Below, in pieces: positions 43,439-52,792 of a stretch of 64,000 nucleotides of DNA. The notes beneath the pieces are model-generated. The model ran no database searches. It was not told where the DNA came from and saw only the letters and a list, made by a program, of their open reading frames with translations. A program made the translations under genes and the position numbers. The DNA comes from Roseiarcus sp963794655 (GTDB taxonomy: Bacteria > Pseudomonadota > Alphaproteobacteria > Rhizobiales > Beijerinckiaceae). The DNA is taken from assembly GCA_963794655.1 (NCBI GenBank), contig CAWCEV010000006.1, forward strand, positions 1,736,001-1,800,000. The letters are read 5' to 3'. How positions within the stretch are numbered: the stretch's first letter is position 1; every line of letters starts with the position of its first letter.

Positions 43439-45691
43439 TCAGAGCGTTCCGAGCAGTTTGTTGAGAGGCCCCTTGTCGCGCGATGCGGGAAGGGGGTTCG
43501 GGATCGAAGCGGGCGGGATCGGCGCCCGGTCGACAGCCTGGCTAGGCGCGCCGCGCGGGCTCCAGGCCGGCGCCGCAGGCGCGGGCGGCGCCCCGGTTTG
43601 TGAGGCTGGGCCCGGCTGCGAAGCAAGGCCGCCCCGACCGCCCGGCGGGGGCGTCGGCGCCTGCGCCTGTGCACCGGTCAGATCAAGCGGCGGCAGCAAT
43701 GGTGCATCCGGGTTGGGCGTGTCGGCGTTGCGCCAGCTCCCGAGCGGCAGGCCGGCGACCGGCACGCCCTCATGCGCGGCCTTCATGAACCGGCTCCAGA
43801 TTTCGACCGGCAGATTGCCCCCCGATACTTTCTTGGTCGGCGAACCGTCGTCGTTGCCGAGCCAGACGCCGGCGACGAGGTAGCTCGTGTAGCCGACGAA
43901 CCAGGCGTCGCGCCAATCCTGGCTGGTTCCGGTCTTGCCGGCGGCCTGCCAGCCCGGCAGCTCCGCCTTGCGGGCGGTGCCGGTAAGCAGCGTCTCCTGC
44001 ATCATCTGGTTCATCATCGCCACATATTGCGGGTCGATGACCCGGCCAAAACTGGCGTTGCGCCGCGCGTAGAGCTGCTTGCCGCCGGCGGTCCTCACGC
44101 GCGAGATCACGTGCGGCTGGACGCCGATGCCGCCGTTGGCGAAGGCCGCGTAGGCGGAAACCATTTCGAGCGGCGTGACCTCGGATGACCCGAGCGCGAT
44201 CGAGGGGACCGGGTCGAGATCGGACGTTATGCCGAGCCGGTGGGCGACGGCGACCACCGCCTTCGGGCCGACTTCGAGGCCCAAGCGCACCGCGACAGTA
44301 TTGAGCGAGAGCGAGAGCGCCTTGGTCAGGGTCACCGGTCCGAAATATTCGCGCGAGTAGTTCTCCGGATTCCATCCCTTGACCGAAATCGGCCCGTCTT
44401 CGCGGATGGTGTCCGGGGTCAGGCCCTTCTCCAGCGCCGCCAGATAGACAAACGGCTTGAACGAGGAGCCGGGCTGGCGCTTGGCCGCCACCGCGCGGTT
44501 GAACTGGCTGTCAGCGTAGTTGCGCCCGCCGACCATCGCCTTGACGGCGCCCGCAGGATCGAGGGCGACCAGCGCCCCCTGCTCGACGCCGAACTTGCCG
44601 CCCTTGGCGTTGAGCTCGTCGGTCAGCGCGCGCTCGGCCTCCGATTGCATTTTGGGATCGATCGTGGTCGTCACCACGATGTCGTCGTCGATGGCGCCGA
44701 CCGTGTCGTCGAGCGAGTCCATGACATAGTCGGCGACGTAGTTGATCGAGCCGGCGCCCTTGTCGTGGATCACCTGCGCGGGGTTGGCGAGCGCCGACTT
44801 GGCCATCGCCTCGGTGATGTGGCCCTGCTCGGCCATCGCGGTGATGACCTCGGCGGCGCGCTCGTTGGCGCCCGCGAGATTACGGTTCGGAGCGAGCTTG
44901 GTCGGCGACTTCATGAGCCCCGCCAGCAGCGCCGCTTCCGGCAGGGTGACGAAGCGCGCGCTCTTGCGGAAATATTTTTGCGCCGCCGCCTCGACCCCAT
45001 AGGCGCCCGAACCGAAATAGACGCGGTTGAGATAAAGCTCGAGGATCTGGTCCTTCGAATACCGGCGCTCGAGCCACAACGCCAGGATCGCCTCCTGGAT
45101 CTTGCGCGACAGCGTGCGCTCCTGGGTCAGGAACAGGTTCTTCGCGAGCTGCTGAGTCAGCGTCGAGCCGCCCTCGATGTTCCTCCTGCCGACTGCGTCG
45201 CGCAAGAGCGCGCGCGAGACCCCGAGGGGATCGATGCCGATATGGTCGTAGAACCGCCGATCCTCGATCGCCACGAAAGCCTTCGGAAGATAGGGCGGCA
45301 AGTCGACCAGCCTGATGGCGGGGCCGCCGGTGTCGCCGCGATTGGCGATGAGCGAGCCGTCGGCGGCCAGGATCGCGATGTTCGGCGGCCGCTTGGGGAC
45401 CGCGAGCTGATCGATCGGGGGCAACTGGCTCGCATAATAAACGACGAGCGCAACTGTAGAGATCAAGCCCCATACCGAGAGCACGGAGCCCCAGTAGACG
45501 ACGCGGCCAAGCCAGGAGCGACGTCTCCGGCTGGCTCGCGCCGCCGGCCGCGCTGCTGATTTCTTGCCCCGGCGACTGCTCGGCGGGCGATCCGCAGGGT
45601 CGGCGCGCAGGTCGTCCAGCGCGCCGCCGCCTCGCCCGTTGAGGCGCGGCTCGATCCGCTTGCCGGTTTTCCTGCCGCTTCGGCCGAACAT
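43439..45691 (-). CDS. mrcA: Class A penicillin-binding protein 1A
   Basis: 750 residues (ATG 45691; TTG 45721 is possible). Bifunctional peptidoglycan synthase anchored in the inner membrane. Basic cytosolic N-terminus, membrane helix VVYWGSVLSVWGLISTVALV, transglycosylase with EDRRFYDHIGID, GGSTLTQQLAKNLFL and RKIQEAILALWLERRYSK, and transpeptidase with the SxxK serine in PGSSFKPFVY, SLN in LSLSLNTVAV and KTGTSQDWRD. Pro/Ala-rich C-terminal tail of about 80 residues. Divergent from dnaN over 243 bp. Confidence 0.93.
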   Translation of the reverse strand: MFGRSGRKTGKRIEPRLNGRGGGALDDLRADPADRPPSSRRGKKSAARPAARASRRRRSWLGRVVYWGSVLSVWGLISTVALVVYYASQLPPIDQLAVPKRPPNIAILAADGSLIANRGDTGGPAIRLVDLPPYLPKAFVAIEDRRFYDHIGIDPLGVSRALLRDAVGRRNIEGGSTLTQQLAKNLFLTQERTLSRKIQEAILALWLERRYSKDQILELYLNRVYFGSGAYGVEAAAQKYFRKSARFVTLPEAALLAGLMKSPTKLAPNRNLAGANERAAEVITAMAEQGHITEAMAKSALANPAQVIHDKGAGSINYVADYVMDSLDDTVGAIDDDIVVTTTIDPKMQSEAERALTDELNAKGGKFGVEQGALVALDPAGAVKAMVGGRNYADSQFNRAVAAKRQPGSSFKPFVYLAALEKGLTPDTIREDGPISVKGWNPENYSREYFGPVTLTKALSLSLNTVAVRLGLEVGPKAVVAVAHRLGITSDLDPVPSIALGSSEVTPLEMVSAYAAFANGGIGVQPHVISRVRTAGGKQLYARRNASFGRVIDPQYVAMMNQMMQETLLTGTARKAELPGWQAAGKTGTSQDWRDAWFVGYTSYLVAGVWLGNDDGSPTKKVSGGNLPVEIWSRFMKAAHEGVPVAGLPLGSWRNADTPNPDAPLLPPLDLTGAQAQAPTPPPGGRGGLASQPGPASQTGAPPAPAAPAWSPRGAPSQAVDRAPIPPASIPNPLPASRDKGPLNKLLGTL

Positions 45692-45934
45692 CGCTGATCC
45701 CGTTCGCGGCGCTTCCGACAAGGGAGCCTAGGGGCGAAACGCGCCCCGCCAGGTCCAGGAGCGTAAAGCGGGCGGTTTAAGGGCCGGTAAAGCTTGCGTC
45801 GGAATTGACGAAATGGCGAAAATCGCTGAGGAGACCGGCCCCTCCGCCCTTGCGCCGGGGGAAGCGCCTTGGCAGAGTCCGCCCCCCGCGTATGGGGCGC
45901 GCCTCGGGCGTCGGGACTACCTGGGGTTTATGCG

Positions 45935-47053
45935 ATGAAGGTCACCATCGAGCGTTCGGTCCTGCTCAAGGCGCTTGGGCACGTCCATCGCATCGTCGAG
46001 CGGCGCAACACCATTCCGATCCTCGCCAATGTGCTGCTTGAGGCGGGGGACGGCCGATTGGCGCTGAAGAGCACCGATCTCGACCTCGAGGCGACCGAGT
46101 CCGTTCCAGCCGACGTCGCGCAGAACGGCGCGACGACCGCCCCGGCGCATGTCATCTACGACATCGTGCGAAAACTGCCCGAGGGCGCGCAGGCGAGCCT
46201 CGAGACCGCCGGCGACACGGGACAATTGATCCTGCGCTCGGGCCGATCGCGCTTTACCCTTCAGGCATTGCCGGCGTCCGACTTTCCCGATCTCACCTCC
46301 GGCGAGTTCTCGCACCGCTTTGCGCTCTCTGCGGTCGAGCTCAAGCGGCTCATCGAGAACACCCAGTTCGCGATCTCGACCGAGGAGACGCGCTACTACC
46401 TCAATGGCATTTTCCTCCACACCGTCGACGTTGAGGGCAAGCCGATGCTGCGCGCGGTCGCCACCGACGGCCATCGGCTGGCGCGGGTCGAGACGCCGGC
46501 GCCGGAAGGCTCCGTCGGGATGCCGGGCGTCATCGTGCCGCGCAAGGCGGTGAACGAAGTGCAGAAGCTGCTCGAGGATTTGAGCCAGGACGTCGCGATC
46601 GAGATTTCGACCGCCAAGGCGCGCTTCCGTTTCGGCGACGTCGTGCTGACGACCAAGCTGATTGACGGCACGTTCCCGGACTACGCGCGCGTCATCCCGA
46701 CCGGCAACGACAAGCGGCTCGTCGTCGACAAGGAGCCGTTCGAGAAGGCGGTCGACCGCGTGTCGACGCTTTCGTCCGAGCGGGGCCGGGCGATCAAGCT
46801 TGCGATTGCCGAGGGCAAGATGACGCTATCGGTCAACAATCCCGATTCCGGCTCGGCGAGCGAGGAGATCGAGGCCGACTACGATTCGCCGCCGATCGAC
46901 ATCGGCTTCAACGCCCGCTACCTGCTCGACATCGTCGGCCAGCTTTCGTCCGACACCGCGCTGATCCGCCTCGCCGATCCCGGCTCGCCGACGCTGATCC
47001 AGGATCGCGACGGCGCCCCCGCGCTCTACGTGCTGATGCCGCTAAGGGTCTGA
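45935..47053 (+). CDS. dnaN: DNA polymerase III beta subunit (sliding clamp)
   Basis: 372 residues. Ring-shaped processivity factor of the replicative polymerase. MKVTIERSVLLKALGHVHRIVERRNTIPILANVLLE start, three clamp domains, ISTEETRYYLNGIFLH, VATDGHRLARVE and the C-terminal YVLMPLRV that forms the protein-binding pocket edge. Neither dnaA nor recF adjoins it: the neighbours are PBP1A and a CMD-family protein. Confidence 0.97.
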   Translation: MKVTIERSVLLKALGHVHRIVERRNTIPILANVLLEAGDGRLALKSTDLDLEATESVPADVAQNGATTAPAHVIYDIVRKLPEGAQASLETAGDTGQLILRSGRSRFTLQALPASDFPDLTSGEFSHRFALSAVELKRLIENTQFAISTEETRYYLNGIFLHTVDVEGKPMLRAVATDGHRLARVETPAPEGSVGMPGVIVPRKAVNEVQKLLEDLSQDVAIEISTAKARFRFGDVVLTTKLIDGTFPDYARVIPTGNDKRLVVDKEPFEKAVDRVSTLSSERGRAIKLAIAEGKMTLSVNNPDSGSASEEIEADYDSPPIDIGFNARYLLDIVGQLSSDTALIRLADPGSPTLIQDRDGAPALYVLMPLRV

Positions 47054-47076
47054 AGCGCGCCCGATCTTGCCTCTCG

Positions 47077-47805
47077 TCACTCGCGCCCATTCGAGCTTAG
47101 CCGCGCGGCCAGTTCCTCCTCGAGGATCGGGACGCCAAGATTGCAGGCCTCGACGCCTTGGGCCACGCAAAGCTTGAGGACCTCAAAGACCTCCTCGATC
47201 GAAGCGCCCGCTTTGAGCGCATTGTGGATGTGCCGCCGGGTTCCCGGCGCGTACATATGAGTGAACGAGGCGTCAAATGCGATGCTCAGGAGCTCGATTT
47301 CCTTCGCGGGAAGGATGCCGCTCCCGTAGATGCCGCCGCCCATAGCCATGAATGCGTCGGTCCAGCCGGGATCGAGCGCGAGAAACGGGTCCCACGCGGC
47401 GTTCCACTGTCCGATGGACTTCATCTTGTCGACGGCCGGCGTGCCGATAGGGGTCGTCGGCTTCTGGGCGACGCCTGCAGCCTTGGCCTCTTCGAGAAGG
47501 ATCGGCGCTCCGAGACTGCACGAATGAATTGCCATCGCGGTCGCGCATTTGATGACGAAAAGAATCTCGTCGCGGCTCGCGCCGGCATCGAGGGCGCCGC
47601 GGATGTGACGCCGCGTTCCCTCCGGATTGAGGTTGGTGCAGGCGACGTTGATCGCCAGGCTGACAAGCTCGACGAATTTTCGCGAGAGCACGCCGCTCGT
47701 ACGCGGGTTCGTCGCGCACGCCTCGCATGCGGCCGCCCATGCGGGGTCCCACTCTTCGAATTTCTCGAGCGCCCCCCTGTCCCACGGCCCGCCTTCTTCG
47801 GTCAT
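47077..47805 (-). CDS. Carboxymuconolactone decarboxylase (CMD) family protein, two-domain
   Basis: 242 residues containing two CMD helical repeats: SRKFVELVSLAINVACTNL ... ALDAGASRDEILFVIKCATAMAIHSCSLG and PAKEIELLSIAFDASFTHM ... ALKAGASIEEVFEVLKLCVAQGVEACNLG. Both carry spaced cysteines but not the AhpD CxxC pair, so peroxidase activity is doubtful. Could act on a lactone or be structural; substrate unknown. It converges on dnaN and follows the VOC gene in the same direction after 24 bp. Confidence 0.85.
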   Translation of the reverse strand: MTEEGGPWDRGALEKFEEWDPAWAAACEACATNPRTSGVLSRKFVELVSLAINVACTNLNPEGTRRHIRGALDAGASRDEILFVIKCATAMAIHSCSLGAPILLEEAKAAGVAQKPTTPIGTPAVDKMKSIGQWNAAWDPFLALDPGWTDAFMAMGGGIYGSGILPAKEIELLSIAFDASFTHMYAPGTRRHIHNALKAGASIEEVFEVLKLCVAQGVEACNLGVPILEEELAARLSSNGRE

Positions 47806-47829
47806 CGATCCTGAGCTCCCTTCGATCTC

Positions 47830-48222
47830 TTAGTCCGGCTCAGGCGGGGGAAAAGCGAGCGGGTCAGGCTGCCATACAAGGAAGGCGTTGCCGGCCGGGT
47901 CGGCGACCACCGCGTGCCAGGCGGTGCGCGGCGTCGCGGTCTTGCCCTTGAGGATCGTCCCTCCGAGCCGCTCCGCCGCCTCGAGCGTCGCGTCGAGCTC
48001 ATCGACCTCGACGAAGTTCATCCAGCCTGAATGCGCGAAAGGGGGCCTTCGCGCAATGCCGCCGGCTGCGACCGCCGCGGCTTCGGCGTCGATCTCGATC
48101 CGCCAGTAGTCGACGCCCTCGCTCTTCTCGATCCGCCAGCCGAGAACCTCGCGATAGAAGGTCACAAGCGCGTCGGGGTCGTCGGCGTAGATTTCGAAGT
48201 TGCTCAGCCGTCCGGCCAACAA
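47830..48222 (-). CDS. VOC family (glyoxalase/bleomycin-resistance fold) protein
   Basis: 130 residues: paired beta-alpha-beta-beta-beta modules, FEIYADDPDALVTFYREVLGWRI, HSGWMNFVEVDELDATLEAAERLGGTIL, HAVVADPAGNAFLVWQPD. Small soluble metal-dependent or binding protein; activity unknown. Upstream of the CMD gene on the same strand, probably one transcript. Confidence 0.88.
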   Translation of the reverse strand: MLAGRLSNFEIYADDPDALVTFYREVLGWRIEKSEGVDYWRIEIDAEAAAVAAGGIARRPPFAHSGWMNFVEVDELDATLEAAERLGGTILKGKTATPRTAWHAVVADPAGNAFLVWQPDPLAFPPPEPD

Positions 48223-48287
48223 GATTCCCCCTGTGTGCGCTCGCGCTTCGCGCGGCTTTCGCTAAATTTCTAGCTTCGAAGGGCGGA

Positions 48288-49052
48288 TTATTTGCCGATG
48301 AAGTCGATTGTCTCTTGAAGCGCTGCCGGATTGACCCGGAACACCCCCGTATAGGGTTCGCCGAGTCCGAGGATCAGAAAAATGGCGAAGGCCACCGACA
48401 GTGCTCCGAAAGCCAGCGCAGCAAGCACCAATGCGTTGGGCTGAGCGAACAAGCCGACGCCGAAGAAGAGGGCGGCCGTCCAAAAGATCAGGATCGCCAC
48501 CAGAACCCAGGACACCGGCGCCGCAGCCACCTGCAGAGACATCAGCAGCCGCGACTGCTCGACCATGCTCGCGTACTGGTTCGCCGTCGCCAAAGCCGCC
48601 TTCTGTACGTCCGTCTGCGGCTGCAAGCTCGCGAGATACGCCATCGTGCCCTGCGCGTTGGCGAGGGGAGCGGCGACCGTCAGTGCTGCCGGATCCGGCT
48701 CGCCGCCGCCCCAGAACGTCTCGTAGCCTTTGACGATCGCGTCCTTGAGCTTCTCTCGCGCCGGCTGCGTCTCCGGCCCGTATTGCTTCAGCGCCTGGTC
48801 GAGCCTGAGAATCTGGGCGGAGAACACCTCGAGCTCTGTCCTCTGGGTTGAAAAATAGGCGTAGCTCACGCCGATCAGCGTCCCGAGCACCAGCGCCAAA
48901 AGGAGGGTGATCAGCCCGGCGATCTGACCTACGACGCCGCGAGATTGGTCTGTCTTGTGCGCGTCCGTCAGCCGCTTTTGCATGTGCAGGCCGGCGTATC
49001 CGGCTGCAAACGTCAAAACGAAAACGAGGGCTGCTACGGTTAAGGCGTTCAT
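48288..49052 (-). CDS. DUF4239 (bestrophin-like domain) membrane protein
   Basis: 254 residues. Four hydrophobic helices: N-terminal VAALVFVLTFAAGYAG, then LITLLLALVLGTLIGVSYAYF, and a C-terminal pair (WVLVAILIFWTAALFFGVGLFA; VLAALAFGALSVAFAIFLILG). Between them is a soluble helical part with the conserved TQRTELEVFSAQILRLDQALKQYGPE segment of DUF4239. Inner-membrane protein, possibly channel-like, function unknown. Lies between the VOC gene and the BKACE gene. Confidence 0.83.
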   Translation of the reverse strand: MNALTVAALVFVLTFAAGYAGLHMQKRLTDAHKTDQSRGVVGQIAGLITLLLALVLGTLIGVSYAYFSTQRTELEVFSAQILRLDQALKQYGPETQPAREKLKDAIVKGYETFWGGGEPDPAALTVAAPLANAQGTMAYLASLQPQTDVQKAALATANQYASMVEQSRLLMSLQVAAAPVSWVLVAILIFWTAALFFGVGLFAQPNALVLAALAFGALSVAFAIFLILGLGEPYTGVFRVNPAALQETIDFIGK

Positions 49053-49126
49053 CAACTGGGCCTCTTCGATGCTCTAGGCTCGATGATTTGGCGCTTGGGT
49101 CGTGGCGGCGTCTTCCGCGAGGCCCT

Positions 49127-50308
49127 CTAGGCCGGAGGCTTGGCTTTCGCCGCAGCGGCGGCGGCCATTGCGGCTTTCGCGGCGTCCGGCGGCACCATGC
49201 AGTAGGCCATCGGGTGCGAGTCGCCCGCAACCTTGGCGACCGTCTTCTTGCCGTCGGTCGGCCAGACGAGGAAGCCCTTCTCGCCGTCGCGGCGGTTCGG
49301 CGGCAGGCCGAGATTCATCAGCGTCTCCTCGACGCTGTTGTACCAGACGCCGACCTTCAGGATCTCGCGCGCCTGTTCCGCGGTCGCGACCTTGCGGCCG
49401 AACTGCTCGCACAGGCGCACCGCTCCTTCGATCTGCTGGACCGAGGTGCGGCGCTTCTTGTCCGGGCCCCAGATGTTATCCTCGTTGCCGACACGCACGT
49501 GCTGGCCGAGCACGATCGCCATCGCCTCGATGGCGATGTTGCCGCGCATGCTGGTCCAGAACGTGTTGACGGACCCCTGGGGGACCTGACGCAGGAAGTC
49601 CATCCAGTGGAAGGGGTTGCGGCCCATCGTGCCGCCGCCATAGCCGCAGAGCGCCATATTGAGGGGGCCCATGTAGACGCCGGCGCGAAGCAGCCGCTCG
49701 ATGATCTCCCACTGGTGAATGTGGCCCGGCACGAAATAGGGCTGGATCTTGTGCGCCGCGAGCCGCTTCAGGTGCTCGAGATAGAAGGCCGGCCCGGCAT
49801 CGACCCACATGCCGGCCCAGGCCGCCTGCACCTGCGGATTGTTGTCGAGATGGGTGCCCTTGATGTCGTCCGGCGTGAACATCGACACGACGTCCCATTG
49901 CGTCGAGCCGGTGGCGACGGTGACGAATTCGGGCTTCGGGTCGAGCTCGGCGAGCATGTGACGGGTGTCGTAGTTCAGCCACTTGGCCTTGGCGTCCGCC
50001 GTGTGGGGCGCGAACGAGATCGAGCCGCCGACCTGCAGGATCATCTTCGGCACGGCCTGCTTGAGGCGCCCGAGGAAGTAATTGTACTGGTCGAAGTTGG
50101 TCGAGCCTTGTCCGGTCGCGGGATCGCGGACATGGACGTGCAGCATGGTGGCGCCGGCGTTATAGCAGTCGACAGCGGCCCGGACCTGCTCGTCCCAGGT
50201 GAGGGGAATGTCGGCGTCGCCGGGCAGCCATTGCGGCCCGAAGGGCGCGGCCGTGATAATCAGCGGCTGCATGTTCTCAGGGAAAATCGAGTCGTCGGTG
50301 TAGTACAT
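49127..50308 (-). CDS. BKACE (DUF849) beta-keto acid cleavage enzyme
   Basis: 393 residues, longer than the usual ~280-310 for 3-keto-5-aminohexanoate cleavage enzymes. Zn-dependent TIM barrel that condenses a beta-keto acid with acetyl-CoA to give acetoacetate and a new CoA ester. Visible: TMLHVHVRDPATGQGS with the HxH metal site, ILQVGGSISFAP, FVPGHIHQWEIIE and GQHVRVGNEDNIWG. Inserted segments and an Ala/Lys tail account for the extra length. Substrate unknown. The divergent AraC regulator 103 bp away is a plausible controller. Confidence 0.87.
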   Translation of the reverse strand: MYYTDDSIFPENMQPLIITAAPFGPQWLPGDADIPLTWDEQVRAAVDCYNAGATMLHVHVRDPATGQGSTNFDQYNYFLGRLKQAVPKMILQVGGSISFAPHTADAKAKWLNYDTRHMLAELDPKPEFVTVATGSTQWDVVSMFTPDDIKGTHLDNNPQVQAAWAGMWVDAGPAFYLEHLKRLAAHKIQPYFVPGHIHQWEIIERLLRAGVYMGPLNMALCGYGGGTMGRNPFHWMDFLRQVPQGSVNTFWTSMRGNIAIEAMAIVLGQHVRVGNEDNIWGPDKKRRTSVQQIEGAVRLCEQFGRKVATAEQAREILKVGVWYNSVEETLMNLGLPPNRRDGEKGFLVWPTDGKKTVAKVAGDSHPMAYCMVPPDAAKAAMAAAAAAKAKPPA

Positions 50309-50411
50309 CTTGTTCCCTTACCCGCCGCTGCCGGCTCAAGCGTCGGGCGCGGAAGCTATTTGAGCCCCACAGAGCCGTCTTGACATTTTCGGACATTCTC
50401 GACTTGGCTAT

Positions 50412-51509
50412 GTGACCCGAAATCGACGAGGGCCTTGGGCTCGAGCTGGGCGTCGATTGAACCTCTGGCGATCAGCGTCCTTGCAAGATATCGAGAATTT
50501 ACCCTTGCAGCGGGTCGGGGTTCTGGTCGAGATCCCCCGTCTCCTGCGCGAAATGGGCGTCGATCCCGAGCGCTTGCTCAACAGCCTCGGCGTCGATCAG
50601 GCTTTCCTTTCGGATGTTGACCGCCGGCTTCCGTTTCCGATCGTCTCTGACCTGATGCGGAAATGCGCGGAGGCGACGGGGCGCGATGACTTTTCGCTGA
50701 TACTCGGGGCCTCCGCTGGCCTCCACCACCTGGGGATCATCGGAAAGCTGTTGTCGGCCGCGGCCGATTTCCGTTCCGCCCTCGTGGACTTCGTGGCGAA
50801 CCATCCCCGTTATGTCAGGGGCGCAAGCACTTATCTGGTTGGCGCGGGAGACGACGGAATCCTGATCGGGCATCGTGTCCATTATCCCGGTCTTCGCGGT
50901 TCGGCTTCGTTCAGCACCGGCGCGATTGCTTTCGGCCACAGCGTCTTCGCCGAGCTTTGCGGAGTCGAACCGACCCGGGTCCTTTTGTCGCTGCCTCGTC
51001 ACCGCAACTCTTCGTCCTACAAGAAGGTGTTCGGGCGGGCGAAGCTCGTGTTCGAGGCGGAGCACTTCGCGCTCATCTATTCGCGCGCCGCGCTCGCGAA
51101 GGCGATCCCGACCGCCGATCCGGTTCTGCATGGGGAGATCCGCAAGTTCGTCACCGAGCGCTGGAACTTCCTCCAGCCCGACATCCTCGACCGGGTGATG
51201 CGCGTCCTTGTGCCTTCGGTGCTTGCGGGGAAGCCGTCGCAGAAGGCAGTCGCGGACCTGCTCGTGATGCATCCGAGGACCCTGAGCCGAGCGCTGCAAA
51301 TGCGCGGCCTTTCCTTCCGGGACGCGGTGAACGAGGCTCGCTTCGAAATGGCGAGGCAACTCTTGCGCGACACGCGCCTGAGCGTGGGCGGTCTCGCGCA
51401 GATTCTCGGATATTCCGAGGTTAGCGCTTTCACCCGGTTCTTCACCAGTATGGCGGGACTGCCCCCTTCCGAGTGGAAGGAGCGCGAGCTTGAGAGCGAG
51501 AGTTCTTAA
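50412..51509 (+). CDS. AraC-family regulator with arabinose_bd-type N-domain
   Basis: 365 residues from GTG 50412; a downstream start near MQDIENLPL is possible, since the first ~23 residues are not family-like. N-terminal regulatory domain of the OruR/ArgR-like type (VEIPRLLREMGVDPERLLNSLGV, FSLILGASAGLHHLGIIGKLL), C-terminal double HTH (QKAVADLLVMHPRTLSRALQ and LSVGGLAQILGYSEVSAFTRFF). Divergent from the BKACE gene, its likely target. Its stop overlaps the convergent glycerate kinase gene by four bases. Confidence 0.87.
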   Translation: MTRNRRGPWARAGRRLNLWRSASLQDIENLPLQRVGVLVEIPRLLREMGVDPERLLNSLGVDQAFLSDVDRRLPFPIVSDLMRKCAEATGRDDFSLILGASAGLHHLGIIGKLLSAAADFRSALVDFVANHPRYVRGASTYLVGAGDDGILIGHRVHYPGLRGSASFSTGAIAFGHSVFAELCGVEPTRVLLSLPRHRNSSSYKKVFGRAKLVFEAEHFALIYSRAALAKAIPTADPVLHGEIRKFVTERWNFLQPDILDRVMRVLVPSVLAGKPSQKAVADLLVMHPRTLSRALQMRGLSFRDAVNEARFEMARQLLRDTRLSVGGLAQILGYSEVSAFTRFFTSMAGLPPSEWKERELESESS

Positions 51510-52792
51510 CCGCGCCCCGGCGCGGTCCCCTCGATCAGAATCGCCCGGAAGTCGTCGACATTCGTCAATGTAGGCCCGGTGACGACGAGGTCGCCGAGGG
51601 CGGTGAAGACCGAATAGGAATCGTTGTCGTCGAGCCGCGCCCGAGGATCGAGGCCGAGCGCGCGAGCGCGGGCGAGGGTCTCCGGCGTGACGATCGCGCC
51701 GGCGTTGTCTTCGCCGCCGTCGATGCCGTCGGTGTCGGCGGCGAGCGCAAAGACGCCTTGCTGTCCGTTGAGCGCGATCCCGAGCGAAAGCGCGAACTCG
51801 CTGTTGCGTCCGCCACGGCCTTTGCCGCGAATCGTCACCGTCGTCTCCCCGCCGGAAATGAGAACGCAAGGCGGGCGGATCGGATCGCCTTCCCGCGCGG
51901 CCGAAAGCGCGATGCCCGCGTGGACGATTCCGCACTCGCGCGCTTCGCCTTCGATCGCATCGCCGAGAATGAGAGGCGCATAGCCCGCCTCGCGCGCCTT
52001 GGCCGCCGCAGCGAGGAGCGAGCCGCGCGGCGTCGCGATGAGGCGGTTCTCAACCCTGGCGAGTCTCGGGTCGCCCGGCTTCGGCGTCTCGTTCGAAGGA
52101 TTGGCGAGATGCGCGGCGATGCGCGCCGGGACGTCGATCCCGTATCGCGCCAGCACGTCGCGCGCCTCCGCGAGCGTGGTCGCATCGGCGACCGTCGGCC
52201 CGGAGGCGATCACCGACAGGTCGTCGCCCGGTACGTCAGAGACGATGAGGGTCACAACCCGCGCCGGCGCAGCGGCGATCGCGAGCCGTCCGCCCTTGAT
52301 CGCGGAGAGATGCTTGCGCAAGGCGTTCATCTCGTCGATGCGCGCGCCGCTCTTCAAGAGCGCGCGGGTGACCGCCTGCTTGTCGGCAAGCGTGACTTCG
52401 CCGCCCGGTAGCGAAAGCAGCGCCGACCCGCCCCCGGAAATGAGAGCGAGCACGAGATCGTCGCTCGTCAAGCCATTCATCATCGCCAGAATTTCCCGCG
52501 CCGCCGCCATCCCGGCGGCGTCGGGATTCGGATGCCCGGCCTCGACGACGCGAATCTGCTTTGTCGGCGCGCCATGTCCGACGCGCGTGACGACCAGCCC
52601 TTCGAGCGGCCCGGCCCAGTGCTTCTCGACCGCCGCCGCCATCGCCCCCGCCGCCTTGCCGGCGCCGACGACGATCGTTCGTCCTTTCGGCGGCTTGGGT
52701 AGATGTTTCGGCACGATCAGCGCGGGATCGGCCGCCGCGACGGCGGCGCCGAACAGCGAACGCAACAGAGCGCGAGGATCGGCCGCGGTCAC
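51506..52792 (-). CDS. gckA: Glycerate 2-kinase (GckA/TtuD, DUF4147-MOFRL)
   Basis: 428 residues from GTG 52792, whose GTGA overlaps the nagA stop. Phosphorylates D-glycerate to 2-phosphoglycerate. N-terminal DUF4147 domain with TIVVGAGKAAGAMAAAVEKHW, EAGHPNPDAAG, LALISGGGSALLSLPGG and KHLSAIKGGRLA; C-terminal MOFRL domain with LISGGETTVTIRGKGRGGRNSEFAL and AADTDGIDG. Last gene of a tightly packed operon with nagA and a BadF-type kinase, an unusual setting for glycerate metabolism. Acidic D-sugar derivatives are a possible alternative substrate. Confidence 0.9.
   Translation of the reverse strand: MTAADPRALLRSLFGAAVAAADPALIVPKHLPKPPKGRTIVVGAGKAAGAMAAAVEKHWAGPLEGLVVTRVGHGAPTKQIRVVEAGHPNPDAAGMAAAREILAMMNGLTSDDLVLALISGGGSALLSLPGGEVTLADKQAVTRALLKSGARIDEMNALRKHLSAIKGGRLAIAAAPARVVTLIVSDVPGDDLSVIASGPTVADATTLAEARDVLARYGIDVPARIAAHLANPSNETPKPGDPRLARVENRLIATPRGSLLAAAAKAREAGYAPLILGDAIEGEARECGIVHAGIALSAAREGDPIRPPCVLISGGETTVTIRGKGRGGRNSEFALSLGIALNGQQGVFALAADTDGIDGGEDNAGAIVTPETLARARALGLDPRARLDDNDSYSVFTALGDLVVTGPTLTNVDDFRAILIEGTAPGRG

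Noticed and set aside
44240..45559. 439-codon plus-strand open frame opposite the PBP1A gene
   Set aside because: Arg/Gly-rich antisense shadow without family resemblance.
45692..45934. Replication origin next to dnaN
   Set aside because: No cluster of DnaA boxes or AT-rich unwinding region was visible, and dnaA is absent.
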